Source: Osmia lignaria lignaria
Lineage: Eukaryota > Arthropoda > Insecta > Hymenoptera > Megachilidae
Reading direction: 5' to 3'
NCBI RefSeq assembly: GCF_051020975.1
Contig: NW_027478161.1
Coordinates: forward strand, 26,324,001 to 26,388,000
DNA length: 64,000 nucleotides
Under the pieces are notes generated by a model. That model made no database searches and was not told where the DNA came from. It saw nothing but the letters and a program-made list of their open reading frames with translations. Within the stretch, counting starts at the first letter, position 1, and every line of letters starts with the position of its first letter. Position numbers and translations under genes: made by a program. This document shows positions 1 through 11,357 of this stretch, in pieces.

Positions 1-33
1 ACGAAGCGAGCTATGACAAAATGTTAAGAGACC

Positions 34-84
34 TTTTTTGTAGAGAATTATGTTTCCTACAATTTATGTTCTATGATATTTTTT
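34..84 (+). other. Two T6 tracts flanking a T-rich segment
   Basis: T6 runs occur at 34-39 and 79-84, 45 bp apart, with AT-rich sequence between. Phased A/T runs can bend DNA, and intrinsic curvature has been reported for several satellites; curvature here is inference. One-base deletions cluster at the first tract: CTTTTTGGAGAG before 4592, 7492 and 9424, and GAGACTTTTTTG before 23597 and 28104. Confidence 0.7.
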
Positions 85-89
85 GATCA
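84..89. other. TGATCA hexamer, monomer phase marker
   Basis: TGATCA lies directly after a T6 tract and occurs once per monomer at 322-bp spacing in nearly every unit. This makes it a convenient phase point, and digestion at this site should give a 322-bp ladder. It is lost by substitution in recognisable subtypes: GATCCG near 32934, 34866, 36476, 39374 and 45815; GGTCAG near 23919, 28426 and 30358; CATCAG near 33578, 35510, 40018, 46459 and 52256; ATCTG or GATCTG near 2660, 20700, 24885, 25207 and 31002. No biological function is claimed. Confidence 0.9.
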
Positions 90-102
90 GAAGCGTAGTT
101 TT

Positions 103-120
103 CGAGATATATCGAGATAT
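103..120. repeat. Two direct CGAGATAT copies, 10 bp apart
   Basis: CGAGATAT occurs at 103-110 and 113-120 in haplotype B monomers. The 10-bp spacing places both copies on nearly the same face of the double helix. The segment between them forms the 8-bp palindrome GATATATC (106-113). In haplotype A the second copy becomes CAAGATAT, so one copy is kept and one weakened. The same octamer recurs in inverted orientation in the right half of the monomer. Such spacing would suit a dimeric DNA-binding protein, but that is inference only. Confidence 0.8.
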
Positions 121-169
121 TTAAAAGTTCCGAAGCCGCACCAACATAATAGAGATACAGAAACACCGT

Positions 170-197
170 GGCCCCTTTCTTTGAGATAACTCTGCAC
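170..197 (+). repeat. Internal 28-bp direct repeat, copy 1
   Basis: This block begins GGCCCCTTTC and ends TCTGCAC. It matches the block 114 bp downstream (284-311) at 24 of 28 positions. Both copies contain TTGAGATAA, whose AGATAA core fits the WGATAR consensus of GATA-type zinc-finger proteins; binding is not implied. The similarity suggests that the 322-bp monomer grew from a shorter ancestral unit by internal duplication. In the right-hand zone (54-64 kb) many monomers change TTTGAG to TTCGAG here. Confidence 0.85.
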
Positions 198-239
198 TAG
201 TGCGAGCCGCAAATGCCACTTCCAGCTTAGCTGTGCAGA
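191..239. repeat. Dyad cluster: 7-bp inverted repeat enclosing a near-palindrome
   Basis: TCTGCAC (191-197) and GTGCAGA (233-239) are exact inverted copies separated by 35 bp. Inside lies CAGCTTAGCTG (223-233), a perfect inverted repeat with 5-bp arms and one central base. The GCACTAGTGC palindrome overlaps the left arm. Three overlapping dyads in 49 bp make this the most hairpin-prone part of the monomer. Subtypes N and S change CAGCTTAG to CAGTTTAG and break the inner dyad. Confidence 0.8.
194..203. other. 10-bp perfect palindrome GCACTAGTGC
   Basis: GCACTAGTGC equals its own reverse complement. It is present in monomers with the ACTAGTGCGAGCCGC middle and absent from the equally common ACTATTGCGAGCTG form, which differs by a single base at this point. 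Subtype F destroys it by a one-base insertion (GCGTTTAGTGC). The palindrome is therefore polymorphic among monomers within one array. Confidence 0.85.
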
Positions 240-262
240 AGAAGAACAACAAGAAGAAGAAA
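237..262 (+). repeat. GAA/AAC trinucleotide purine-rich tract
   Basis: Each monomer has a 26-bp tract built from GAA and AAC triplets with no T on the plus strand. The two indels in the window that are longer than one base both fall here: a 3-bp loss in the monomer at 2019 and a 15-bp loss in the monomer at 55798. Both are flanked by short direct GAAGAA repeats, which fits replication slippage. Point alleles include GAGGAAG, GAAAAAC, CGACAAG, GTACAAC and CATCAAG. Confidence 0.9.
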
Positions 263-283
263 TATCTCGAAATATGTCCGTCA

Positions 284-311
284 GGCCCCTTCCCTTGAGA
301 TAAATCTGCAA
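284..311 (+). repeat. Internal 28-bp direct repeat, copy 2
   Basis: Second copy of the block at 170-197, beginning GGCCCCTTCCC and ending TCTGCAA. Mismatches to copy 1 are at block positions 9, 11, 21 and 28. This copy has several subtype alleles: GGCCAGTTCC with GAGCTGAATC (subtype Q), GGCCCCTGCCC (42-54 kb), GAGATGTATC (subtype H) and GGGATATATC (subtype P). Confidence 0.85.
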
Positions 312-408
312 ATATCTCGGAAACGAAGCGAGTTATGGCAAAATGTTAAGAGACCTTTTTTGTAGAGAATTAAGTTTCCTACTTTTTATGTTCTATGATA
401 TTTTTTGA

Positions 409-730
409 TCAGATGCGTAGTTCTCGAGATATATCAAGATATTTAAAAGTTCCGAAGCCGCACCAACATAATAGAGATACAGAAACACCGTGGCCCCTTT
501 CTTTGAGATAACTCTGCACTATTGCGAGCTGCAGATGCCACTTCCAGCTTAGCTGTGCAGAAGAAGAACAACAAGAAGAAGAAATATCTCGAAATATGTC
601 CGTCAGGCCCCTTCCCTTGAGATAAATCTGCAAATATCTCGGAAACGAAGAGAGCTATGGCAAAATGTTAAGAGACCTTTTTTGTAGAGAATTAAGTTTC
701 CTACTTTTTATGTTCTATGATATTTTTTGA
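409..730 (+). repeat. Representative satellite monomer, left haplotype A
   Basis: This unit shows haplotype A: TTAAG and CTACTTTTTATG before the phase point, then GATGCG, TTCTCGAG and ATCAAGATAT. The TTCTCGAG form creates a CTCGAG hexamer at 423-428, absent from haplotype B. The middle is the ACTATTGCGAGCTG form, which removes the GCACTAGTGC palindrome. This monomer also has a private GCTGCAGATGCC variant that is shared only with the unit at 1697 in the nearby array, tying the two as copies. Haplotypes A and B differ at about six linked positions within some 70 bp. Confidence 0.95.
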
Positions 731-2981
731 TCAGATGCGTAGTTCTCGAGATATATCAAGATATTTAAAAGTTCCGAAGCCGCACAAACATAATAGAGAT
801 ACAGAAACACCGTGGCCCCTTTCTTTCAGATAACTATGCACTATTGCGAGCTGCAAATGCCACTTCCAGCTTAGCTGTGCAGAAGAAGAACAACAAGAAG
901 AAGAAATATCTCGAAATATGTCCGTCAGGCCCCTTACCTTCAGATAAATCTGCAAATATCTCGGAAACGAAGCGAGCTATGGCAAAATGTTAAGAGACCT
1001 TTTTTGTAGAGAATTAAGTTTCCTACTTTTTATCTTCTATGATATTTTCTGATCAGATGCGTAGTTCTCGAGATATATCAAGATATTTAAAAGTTCCGAA
1101 GCCGCACCAACATAATAGAGATACAGGATCACCGTGGCCCCTCTATTTGAGATAACTCTGCACTATTGCCAGCTCGAAATGCCACTTCCAGTTTAGCTGT
1201 GCAGAAGAAGAACAACAAGAAGAAGAAATATCTCGAAATATGTCCGTTAGGCCCCTTCCCTTGAGATAAATCTGCAAATATCTCGGAAACGAAGCGAGCT
1301 ATGGCAAAATGTTAAGAGACCTCTTTTGTAGAGAATTAAGTTTCCTACTTTTTATGTTCTATGATATTTTTTGATCAGATGCGTAGTTCTCGAGATATAT
1401 CAAGATATTTAAAAGTTCCGAAGCCGCACCAACATAATAGAGATACAGAAACACCGTGGCCCCTTTCTTTGAGATAACTCTGCACTATTGCGAGCTGCAA
1501 ATGCCACTTTCAGCTTAGCTGTGCAGAAGAAGAACAACAAGAAGAAGAAATATCTCGAAATATGTCCGTCAGGCCCCTTCCCTTGAGATAAATCTGCAAA
1601 TATCTCGGAAACGAAGCGAGTTATGGCAAAATGTTAAGAGACCTTTTTTGTAGAGAATCAAGTTTCCTACTTTTTATGTTCTATGATATTTTTTGATCAG
1701 ATGCGTAGTTCTCGAGATATATCAAGATATTTAAAAGTTCCGAAGCCGCACCAACATAATAGAGATACAGAAACACCGTGGCCCCTTTCTTTGAGATAAC
1801 TCTGCACTATTGCGAGCTGCAGATGCCACTTCCAGCTTAGCTGTGCAGAAGAAGAACAACAAGAAGAAGAAATATCTCGAAATATGTCCGTCAGGCCCCT
1901 TCCCTTGAGATAAATCTGCAAATATCTCGGAAACGAAGAGAGCTATGGCAAAATGTTAAGAGACCTTTTTTGTAGAGAATTAAGTTTCCTACTTTTTATG
2001 TTGTATGATATTTTTTGATCAGATGCGTAGTTCTCGAGATATATCAAGATATTTAAAAGTTCCGAAGCCGCACAAACATAATAGAGATACAGAAACACCG
2101 TGGCCCCTTTCTTTCAGATAACTATGCACTATTGCGAGCTGCAAATGCCACTTCCAGCTTAGCTGTGCAGAAGAACAACAAGAAGAAGAAATATCTCGAA
2201 ATATGTCCGTCAGGCCCCTTCCCTTGAGATAAATCTGCAAATATCTCGGAAACGAAGCGAGCTATGGCAAAATGTTAAGAGACCTTTTTTGTAGAGAATT
2301 AAGTTTCCTACTTTTTATCTTCTATGATATTTTTTGATCAGATGCGTAGTTCTCGAGATATATCAAGATATTTAAAAGTTCCGAAGCCGCACCAACATAA
2401 TAGAGATACAGAAACACCGTGGCCCCTCTCTTTGAGATAACTCTGCACTATTGCGAGCTGGAAATGCCACTTCCAGTTTAGCTGTGCAGAAGAAGAACAA
2501 CAAGAAGAAGAAATATCTCGAAATATGTCCGTTAGGCCCCTTCCCTTGAGATAAATCTGCAAATATCTCGGAAACGAAGAGGGCTATGGCAAAATGTTAA
2601 GAGACCTTTTTTGTAGAGAATTAAGTTTCCTACTTTTTATGTTCTATGATATTTTTTTATCTGATGCGTAGTTCTCGAGATATATCAAGATATTTAAAAG
2701 TTCCGAAGCCGCACCAACATAATAGAGATACAGAAACACCGTGGCCCCTTTCTTTGAGATAACTCTGCACTATTGCGTGCTGTAAATGCCACTTCCAGCT
2801 TAGCTGTGCAGAAGAAGAACAACAAGAAGAAGAAATATCTCGAAATATGTCCGTCAGGCCCCTTCCCTTGAGATATATCTGCAAATATCTCGGAAACGAA
2901 GCTAGCTATGGCAAAATCTTAAGAGACCTTTTTTGTAGAGAATTATGTTTCCTACAATTTATGTTCTATGATATTTTTTGA
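409..2981 (+). repeat. Left-edge repeat, partial 1288-bp period (4 monomers)
   Basis: Monomers 409, 731 and 1053 recur in order as 1697, 2019 and 2338. Shared private variants are CTGCAGATGCC followed by GAAGAGAGC (409 and 1697), ACAAACATAATAG with TTTCAGATAACTATGC (731 and 2019), and ATCTTCTATG with the GTTAGGCC allele (1053 and 2338). The fourth monomers (1375 and 2660) do not match, so the repeat is only partial. The 2019 monomer is 319 bp because of a 3-bp loss in the purine tract. Monomers 1053 and 1375 each carry private point changes. Confidence 0.85.
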
Positions 2982-3097
2982 TCAGAAGCGTAGTTTTCGA
3001 GATATATCGAGATATTTAAAAGTTCCGAAGCCGCACCAACATAATAGAGATACAGAAACACCGTGGCCCCTTTCTTTGAGATAACTCTGCACTATTG
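2190..3097 (+). repeat. Long-range duplicated segment, left copy
   Basis: This stretch of nearly three monomers matches about 30532-31439 at a constant offset of 28,342 bp. Shared private markers are ATCTTCTATG, CTCTCTTTGAG, GTTAGGCC and GAAGAGGGC in the first unit, and TTTTTTTATCTGATG, GCGTGCTGTAAATG, GAAGCTAGC and AAAATCTTAAG in the second. By eye I find one difference, GTTCCG here against GGTCCG near 31041. Matching stops at 3098, where the right copy switches to a subtype S monomer. Confidence 0.9.
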
Positions 3098-3303
3098 CGA
3101 GCCGCAAATGCCACTTCCAGCTTAGCTGTGCAGAAGAAGAACAACAAGAAGAAGAAATATCTCGAAATATGTCCGTCAGGCCCCTTCCCTTGAGATATAT
3201 CTGCAAATATCTCGGAAACGAAGCGAGCTATGGCAAAATGTTAAGAGACCTTTTTTGTAGAGAATTATGTTTCCTACAATTTATGTTCTATGATATTTTT
3301 TGA

Positions 3304-6300
3304 TCAGAAGCGTAGTTTTCGAGATATATCGAGATATTTAAAAGTTCCGAAGCCGCACCAACATAATAGAGATACAGAAACACCGTGGCCCCTTTCTTTG
3401 AGATAACTCTGCGTTTAGTGCGAGCCGCAAATGCCACTTCCAGCTTAGCTGTGCAGAAGAAGAACAACAAGAAGAAGAAATATCTCGAAATATGTCCGTC
3501 AGGCCCCTTCCCTTGAGATAAATCTGCAAATATCTCGGAAACGAAGCGAGCTATGGCAAAATGTTAAGACACCTTTTTTGTAGAGAATTAAGTTTCCTAC
3601 TTTTTATGTTCTATGATATTTTTTGATCAGATGCGTAGTTCTCGAGATATATCAAGATATTTAAAAGTTCCGAAGCCGCACCAACATAATAGAGATACAG
3701 AAACACCGTGGCCCCTTTCTTTGAGATAACTCTGCACTATTGCGAGCTGGAAATGCCACTTCCAGTTTAGCTGTGCAGAAGAAGAACAACAAGAAGAAGA
3801 AATATCTCGAAATATGTCCGTCAGGCCCCTTCCCTTGAGATAAATCTGCAAATATCTCGGAAACGAAGCGAGCTATGGCAAAATGTTAAGAGACCTTTTT
3901 TGTAGAGAATTAAGTTTCCTACTTTTTATGTTCTATAATATTTTTTGATCAGATGCGTAGTTCTCGAGATATATCAAGATATTTAAAAGTTCCGAAGCCG
4001 CACCAACATAATAGAGATACAGAAACACCGTGGCCCCTTTCTTTGAGATAACTCTGCACTATTGCGAGCTGGAAATGCCACTTCCAGTTTAGCTGTGCAG
4101 AAGAAGAACAACAAGAAGAAGAAATATCTCGAAATATGTCCGTCAGGCCCCTTCCCTTGAGATAAATCTGCAAATATCTCGGAAACGGAGCGAGCTATGG
4201 CAAAATGTTAAGAGACCTTTTTTGTAGAGAATTAAGTTTCCTACTTTTTATGTTCTATAATATTTTTTGATCAGATGCGTAGTTCTCGAGATATATCAAG
4301 ATATTTAAAAGTTCCGAAGCCGCACCAACATAATAGAGATACAGAAACACCGTGGCCCCTTTATTTGAGATAACTCTGCACTATTGTGAGCTGTAAATGC
4401 CACTTCCAGCTTAGCTGTGCAGAAGAAGAACAACAAGAAGAAGAAATATCTCGAAATCTGTCCGACAGGCCCCTTCCCTTGAGATAAATCTGCAAATATC
4501 TCGGAAACGAAGCGAGCTATGGCAAAACCTTAAGAAACCTTTTTGGAGAGAATTAAGTTTCCTACTTTTTATGTTCTATGATATTTTTTGATCAGATGCG
4601 TAGTTCTCGAGATATATCAAGATATTTAAAAGTTCCGAAGCCGCACCAACATAATAGAGATACAGAAACACCGTGGCCCCTTTCTTTGCGATAACTCTGC
4701 ACTATTGTGAGCTGTAAATGCCACTTCCAGTTTAGCTGTGCAGAAGAAGAACAACAAGAAGAAGAAATATCTCGAAATCTGTCCGACAGGCCCCTTCCCT
4801 TGAGATAAATCTGCAAATATCTCGGAAACGAAGCGAGCTATGGCAAAACGTTAAGAAACCTTTTTTGTAGAGAATCAAGTTTCCTACTTTTTATCTTCTA
4901 TGATATTTTTTGATCAGATGCGTAGTTCTCGAGATATATCAAGATATTTAAAAGTTCCGAAGCCGCACCAACATAATAGAGATACAGAAACACCGTGGCC
5001 CCTTTCTTTGAGATAACGCTGCACTAGTGCGAGCCGCAAATGCCACTTCCAGCTTAGCTGTGCAGAAGAAGAACAACAAGAAGAAGAAATATCTCGAAAT
5101 ATGTCCGTCAGGCCCCTTCCCTTGAGATGTATCTGCAAATATCTCGGAAACGAAGCGAGCTATGGCAAAATATTAGGAGACCTTTTTTGTAGAGAATTAT
5201 GTTTCCTACAATTTATGTTGTATGATATTTTTTGATCAGAAGCGTAGTTTTCGAGATATATCGAGATATTTAAAAGTTCCGAAGCCGCACCAACATAATA
5301 GAGATACAGAAACACCGTGGCCCCTTTCTTTGGGATAACTCTGCGTTTAGTGCGAGCCGCAAATGCCACTTCCAGCTTAGCTGTGCAGAAGAAGAACAAC
5401 AAGAAGAAGAAATATCTCGAAATATGTCCGTCAGGCCCCTTCCCTTGAGATAAATCTGCAAATATCTCGGAAACGAAGCGAGCTATGGCAAAATGTTAAG
5501 ACACCTTTTTTGTAGAGAATTAAGTTTCCTACTTTTTATGTTCTATGATATTTTTTGATCAGATGCGTAGTTCTCGAGATATATCAAGATATTTAAAAGT
5601 TCCGAAGCCGCACCAACATAATAGAGATACAGAAACACCGTGGCCCCTTTCTTTGAGATAACTCTGCACTATTGCGAGCTGGAAATGCCACTTCCAGTTT
5701 AGCTGTGCAGAAGAAGAACAACAAGAAGAAGAAATATCTCGAAATATGTCCGTCAGGCCCCTTCCCTTGAGATAAATCTGCAAATATCTCGGAAACGAAG
5801 CGAGCTATGGCAAAATGTTAAGAGACCTTTTTTGTAGAGAATTATGTTTCCTACAATTTATGTTCTATGATATTTTTTGATCAGAAGCGTAGTTTTCGAG
5901 ATATATCGAGATATTTAAAAGTTCCGAAGCCGCACCAACATAATAGAGATACAGAAACACCGTGGCCCCTTTCTTTGAGATAACTCTGCGTTTAGTGCGA
6001 GCCGCAAATGCCACTTACAGCTTAGCTGTGCAGAAGAAGAACAACAAGAAGAAGAAATATCTCGAAATATGTCCGTCAGGCCCCTTCCCTTGAGATAAAT
6101 CTGCAAATATCTCGGAAACGAAGCGAGCTATGGCAAAATGTTAAGAGACCTTTTTTGTAGAGAATTAAGTTTCCTACTTTTTATGTTCTATAATATTTTT
6201 TGATCAGATGCGTAGTTCTCGAGATATATCAAGATATTTAAAAGTTCCGAAGCCGCACCAACATAATAGAGATACAGAAACACCGTGGCCCCTTTCTTTG

Positions 6301-9300
6301 AGATAACTCTGCACTATTGTGAGCTGTAAATGCCACTTCCAGCTTAGCTGTGCAGAAGAAGAACAACAAGAAGAAGAAATATCTCGAAATCTGTCCGACA
6401 GGCCCCTTCCCTTGAGATAAATCTGCAAATATCTCGGAAACGAAGCGAGCTATGGCAAAATGTTAAGAGACCTTTTTTGTGGAGAATTAAGTTTCCTACT
6501 TTTTATGTTCTATAATATTTTTTGATCAGATGCGTAGTTCTCGAGATATATCAAGATATTTAAAAGTTCCGAAGCCGCACCAACATAATAGAGATACAGA
6601 AACACCGTGGCCCCTTTCTTTGAGATAACTCTGCACTATTGCGAGCTGGAAATGCCACTTCCAGTTTAGCTGTGCAGAAGAAGAACAACAAGAAGAAGAA
6701 ATATCTCGAAATATGTCCGTCAGGCCCCTTCCCTTGAGATAAATCTGCAAATATCTCGGAAACGAAGCGAGCTATGGCAAAATGTTGAGAGACCTTTTTT
6801 GTAGAGAATTATGTTTCCTACAATTTATGTTCTATGATATTTTTCGATCAGAAGCGTAGTTTTCGAGATATATCGAGATATTTAAAAGTTCCGAAGCCGC
6901 ACCAACATAATAGAGATACAGAAACACCGTGGCCCCTTTCTTTGAGATAACTCTCCGTTTAGTGCGAGCCGCAAATGCCACTTCCAGCTTAGCTGTGCAG
7001 AAGAAGAACAACAAGAAGAAGAAATATCTCGAAATATGTCCGTCAGGCCCCTTCCCTTGAGATAAATCTGCAAATATCTCGGAAACGAAGCGAGCTATGG
7101 CAAAATGTTAAGAGACCTTTTTTGTAGAGAATTAAGTTTCCTACTTTTTATGTTCTATAATATTTTTTGATCAGATGCGTAGTTCTCGAGATATATCAAG
7201 ATATTTAAAAGTTCCGAAGCCGCACCAACATAATAGAGATACAGAAACACCGTGGCCCCTTTCTTTGAGATAACTCTGCACTATTGTGAGCTGTAAATGC
7301 CACTTCCAGCTTAGCTGTGCAGAAGAAGAACAACAAGAAGAAGAAATATCTCGAAATCTGTCCGACAGGCCCCTTCCCTTGAGATAAATCTGCAAATATC
7401 TCGGAAACGAAGCGAGCTATGGCAAAACCTTAAGAAACCTTTTTGGAGAGAATTAAGTTTCCTACTTTTTATGTTCTATGATATTTTTTGATCAGATGCG
7501 TAGTTCTCGAGATATATCAAGATATTTAAAAGTTCCGAAGCCGCACCAACATAATAGAGATACAGAAACACCGTGGCCCCTTTCTTTGAGATAACTCTGC
7601 ACTATTGCGAGCTGGAAATGCCACTTCCAGTTTAGCTGTGCAGAAGAAAAACAACAAGAAGAAGAAATATCTCGAAATATGTCCGTCAGGCCCCTTCCCT
7701 TGAGATAAATCTGCAAATATCTCGGAAACGAAGCGAGCTATGGCAAAATGTTAAGAGACCTTTTTTGTAGAGAATTAAGTTTCCTACTTTTTATGTTCTA
7801 TAATATTTTTTGATCAGATGCGTAGTTCTCGAGATATATCAAGATATTTAAAAGTTCCGAAGCCGCACCATCATAATAGAGATACAGAAACACCGTGGCC
7901 CCTTTCTTTGAGATAACTCTGCACTATTGTGAGCTGTAAATGCCACTTCCAGTTTAGCTGTGCAGAAGAAGAACAACAAGAAGAAGAAATATCTCGAAAT
8001 ATGTCCGTCAGGCCCCTTCCCTTGAGATAAATCTGCAAATATCTCGGAAACGAAGCGAGCTATGGCAAAATGTTAAGAGACCTTTTTTGTAGAGAATTAA
8101 GTTTCCTACTTTTTATGTTCTATAATATTTTTTGATCAGATGCGTAGTTCTCGAGATATATCAAGATATTTAAAAGTTCCGAAGCCGCACCAACATAATA
8201 GAGATACAGAAACACCGTGGCCCCTTTCTTTGCGATAACTCTGCACTATTGTGAGCTGTAAATGCCACTTCCAGTTTAGCTGTGCAGAAGAAGAACAACA
8301 AGAAGAAGAAATATCTCGAAATCTGTCCGACAGGCCCCTTCCCTTGAGATAAATCTGCAAATATCTCGGAAACGAAGCGAGCTATGGCAAAACGTTAAGA
8401 AACCTTTTTTGTAGAGAATCAAGTTTCCTACTTTTTATGTTCTATGATATTTTTTGATCAGATGCGTAGTTCTCGAGATATATCAAGATATTTAAAAGCT
8501 CCGAAGCTGCACCAACATAATAGAGGTACAGAAACACAGTGGCCCCTTTCTTTGAGATAACTCTGCGTTTAGTGCGAGCCGCAAATGCCACTTCCAGCTT
8601 AGCTGTGCAGAAGAAGAACAACAAGAAGAAGAAATATCTCGAAATATGTCCGTCAGGCCCCTTCCCTTGAGATAAATCTGCAAATATCTCGGAAACGAAG
8701 CGAGCTATGGCAAAATGTTAAGAGACCTTTTTTGTAGAGAATTAAGTTTCCTACTTTTTGTGTTCTATAATATTTTTTGATCAGATGCGTAGTTCTCGAG
8801 ATATATCAAGATATTTAAAAGTTCCGAAGCCGCACCAACATAATAGAGATACAGAAACACCGTGGCCCCTTTCTTTGAGATAACTCTGCACTATTGTGAG
8901 CTGTAAATGCCACTTCCAGCTTAGCTGTGCAGAAGAAGAACAACAAGAAGAAGAAATATCTCGAAATATGTCCGTTAGGCCCCTTCCCTTGAGATAAATC
9001 TGCAAATATCTCGGAAACGAAGCGAGCTATGGCAAAATGTTAAGAGACCTTTTTTGTAGAGAATTAAGTTTCCTACTCTTTATGTTCTATGATGTTTTTT
9101 GATCAGATGCGTAGTTCTCGAGATATATCAAGATATTTAAAAGTTCCGAAGCCGCACCAACATAATAGAGATACAGAAACACCGTGGCCCCTTTCTTTGA
9201 GATAACTCTGCACTATTGCGAGCTGTAAATGCCACTTCCAGCTTAGCTGTGCAGAAGAAGAACAACAAGAAGAAGAAATATCTCGAAATCTGTCCGACAG

Positions 9301-11357
9301 GCCCCTTCCCTTGAGATAAATCTGCAAATATCTCGGAAACGAAGCGAGCTATGGCAAAACCTTAAGAAACCTTTTTGGAGAGAATTAAGTTTCCTACTTT
9401 TTATGTTCTATGATATTTTTTGATCAGATGCGTAGTTCTCGAGATATATCAAGATATTTAAAAGTTCCGAAGCCGCACCAACATAATAGAGATACAGAAA
9501 CACCGTGGCCCCTTTCTTTGAGATAACTCTGCACTAGTGCGAGCCGCAAATGCCACTTCCAGCTTAGCTGTGCAGAAGAAGAACAACAAGAAGAAGAAAT
9601 ATCTCGAAATATGTCCGTCAGGCCCCTTCCCTTGAGATGTATCTGCAAATATCTCGGAAACGAAGCGAGCTATGGCAAAATGTTAAGAGACCTTTTTTGT
9701 AGAGAATTATGTTTCCTACAATTTATGTTCTATGATATTTTTTGATCAGAAGCGTAGTTTTCGAGATATATCGAGATATTTAAAAGTTCCGAAGCCGCAC
9801 CAACATAATAGAGATACAGAAACACCGTGGCCCCTTTCTTTGAGATAACTCTGCGTTTAGTGCGAGCCGCAAATGCCACTTCCAGCTTAGCTGTGCAGAA
9901 GAAGAACAACAAGAAGAAGAAATATCTCGAAATTTGTCCGTCAGGCCCCTTCCCTTGAGATATATCTGCAAATATCTCGGAAACCAAGCGAGCTATGGCA
10001 AAATGTTAAGACACCTTTTTTGTAGAGAATTAAGTTTCCTACTTTTTATGTTCTATGATATTTTTTGATCAGATGCGTAGTTCTCGAGATATATCAAGAT
10101 ATTTAAAAGTTCCGAAGCCGCACCAACATAATAGAGATACAGAAACACCGTGGCCCCTTTCTTTGAGATAACTCTGCACTATTGCGAGCTGGAAATGCCA
10201 CTTCCAGTTTAGCTGTGCAGAAGAAAAACAACAAGAAGAAGAAATATTTCGAAATATGTCCGTCAGGCCCCTTCCCTTGAGATAAATCTGCAAATATCTC
10301 GGAAACGAAGCGAGCTATGGCAAAATGTTAAGAGACCTTTTTTGTAGAGAATCAAGTTTCCTACTTTTTATGTTCTATGATATTTTTTGATCAGATGCGT
10401 AGTTCTCGAGATATATCGAGATATTTAAAAGTTCCGAAGCCGCACCAACATAATAGAGATACAGAAACACCGTGGCCCCTTTCTTTGAGATAACGCTGCA
10501 CTAGTGCGAGCCGCAAATGCCACTTCCAGCTTAGCTGTGCAGAAGAAGAACAACAAGAAGAAGAAATATCGCGAAATATGTCCGTCAGGCCCCTTCCCTT
10601 GAGATGTATCTGCAAATATCTCGGAAACGAAGCGAGCTATGGCAAAATGTTAAGAGACCTTTTTTGTAGAGAATTATCTTTCCTACAATTTATGTTGTAT
10701 GATATTTTTTGATCAGAAGCGTAGTTTTCGAGATATATCGAGATATTTAAAAGTTCCGAAGCCGCACCAACATAATAGAGATACAGAAACACCGTGGCCC
10801 CTTTCTTTGAGATAACTCTGCGTTTAGTGCGAGCCGCAAATGCCACTTCCAGCTTAGCTGTGCAGAAGAAGAACAACAAGAAGAAGAAATATCTCGAAAT
10901 ATGTCCGTCAGGCCCCTTCCCTTGAGATAAATCTGCAAATATCTCGGAAACGAAGCGAGCTATGGCAAAATGTTAAGAGACCTTTTTTGTAGAGAATTAA
11001 GTTTCCTACTTTTTATGTTCTATAATATTTTTTGATCAGATGCGTAGTTCTCGAGATATATCAAGATATTAAAAAGTTCCGAAGCCGCACCAACATAATA
11101 GAGATACAGAAACACCGTGGCCCCTTTCTTTGAGATAACTCTGCACTATTGTGAGCTGTAAATGCCACTTCCAGTTTAGCTGTGCAGAAGAAGAACAACA
11201 AGAAGAAGAAATATCTCGAAATATGTCCGTCAGGCCCCTTCCCTTGAGATAAATCTGCAAATATCTCGGAAACGAAGCGAGCTATGGCAAAATGTTAAGA
11301 GACCTTTTTTGTAGAGAATTAAGTTTCCTACTTTTTATGTTCTATAATATTTTTTGA
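3304..11357 (+). repeat. Irregular zone of subtypes F, N, S and H
   Basis: Subtype F has a one-base insertion giving GCGTTTAGTGC and a 323-bp monomer. It occurs here at 3304, 5236, 5881, 6848, 8458, 9746 and 10713. Subtype N (CTGGAAATGCC with CAGTTTAG) is at 3627, 3949, 5559, 6526, 7492 and 10069. Subtype S (CTGTCCGACAGG) is at 4271, 4592, 6204, 7171, 8136 and 9103. Subtype H (GAGATGTATC) is at 4914, 9424 and 10391 and is always followed by F. Three monomers of 321 bp share the TTTTTGGAGAG deletion just before 4592, 7492 and 9424. Subtype order is locally similar but not periodic, as expected of the ingredients of the regular repeats that start at 11358. Confidence 0.85.

Larger units (their letters stand above)
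112..270. repeat. Intramonomer inverted repeat, 11-bp arms
   Basis: TCGAGATATTT at 112-122 is the exact reverse complement of AAATATCTCGA at 260-270, with 137 bp between the arms. A further AAATATCTCGG at 310-320 gives a second, 10-base partner. Haplotype B monomers therefore carry two forward and two reverse CGAGATAT octamers (103, 113, 262, 312). The reverse pair is 50 bp apart, close to five helical turns. Haplotype A weakens the 112-122 arm by one base (CAAG). Confidence 0.85.
87..408 (+). repeat. Representative satellite monomer, left haplotype B
   Basis: This complete 322-bp unit is used as the reference for monomer anatomy. It carries haplotype B at its left end and in the bases just before it: TTATG and CTACAATTTATG before the phase point, then GAAGCG, TTTTCGAG and ATCGAGATAT. 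Its middle has the ACTAGTGCGAGCCGC form. Moving right it contains paired CGAGATAT copies (103-120), the first 28-bp block (170-197), the dyad cluster (191-239), the purine tract (237-262), an inverted CGAGATAT (262-269), the second 28-bp block (284-311), a second inverted CGAGATAT (312-319) and a T6 tract near 355. Monomer start is arbitrary because the array is circularly permutable. Confidence 0.95.

Noticed and set aside
87..408. CENP-B box in the monomer
   Set aside because: The closest candidate, starting at TTTCGAGATA (about 100-116), matches the TTCG and central A of the consensus but lacks the required CGGG at the end. No other site fits better.
423..428. CTCGAG and other restriction hexamers as functional sites
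   Set aside because: They are useful as haplotype markers only; CTCGAG is present in haplotype A and absent in B, with no sign of independent conservation.
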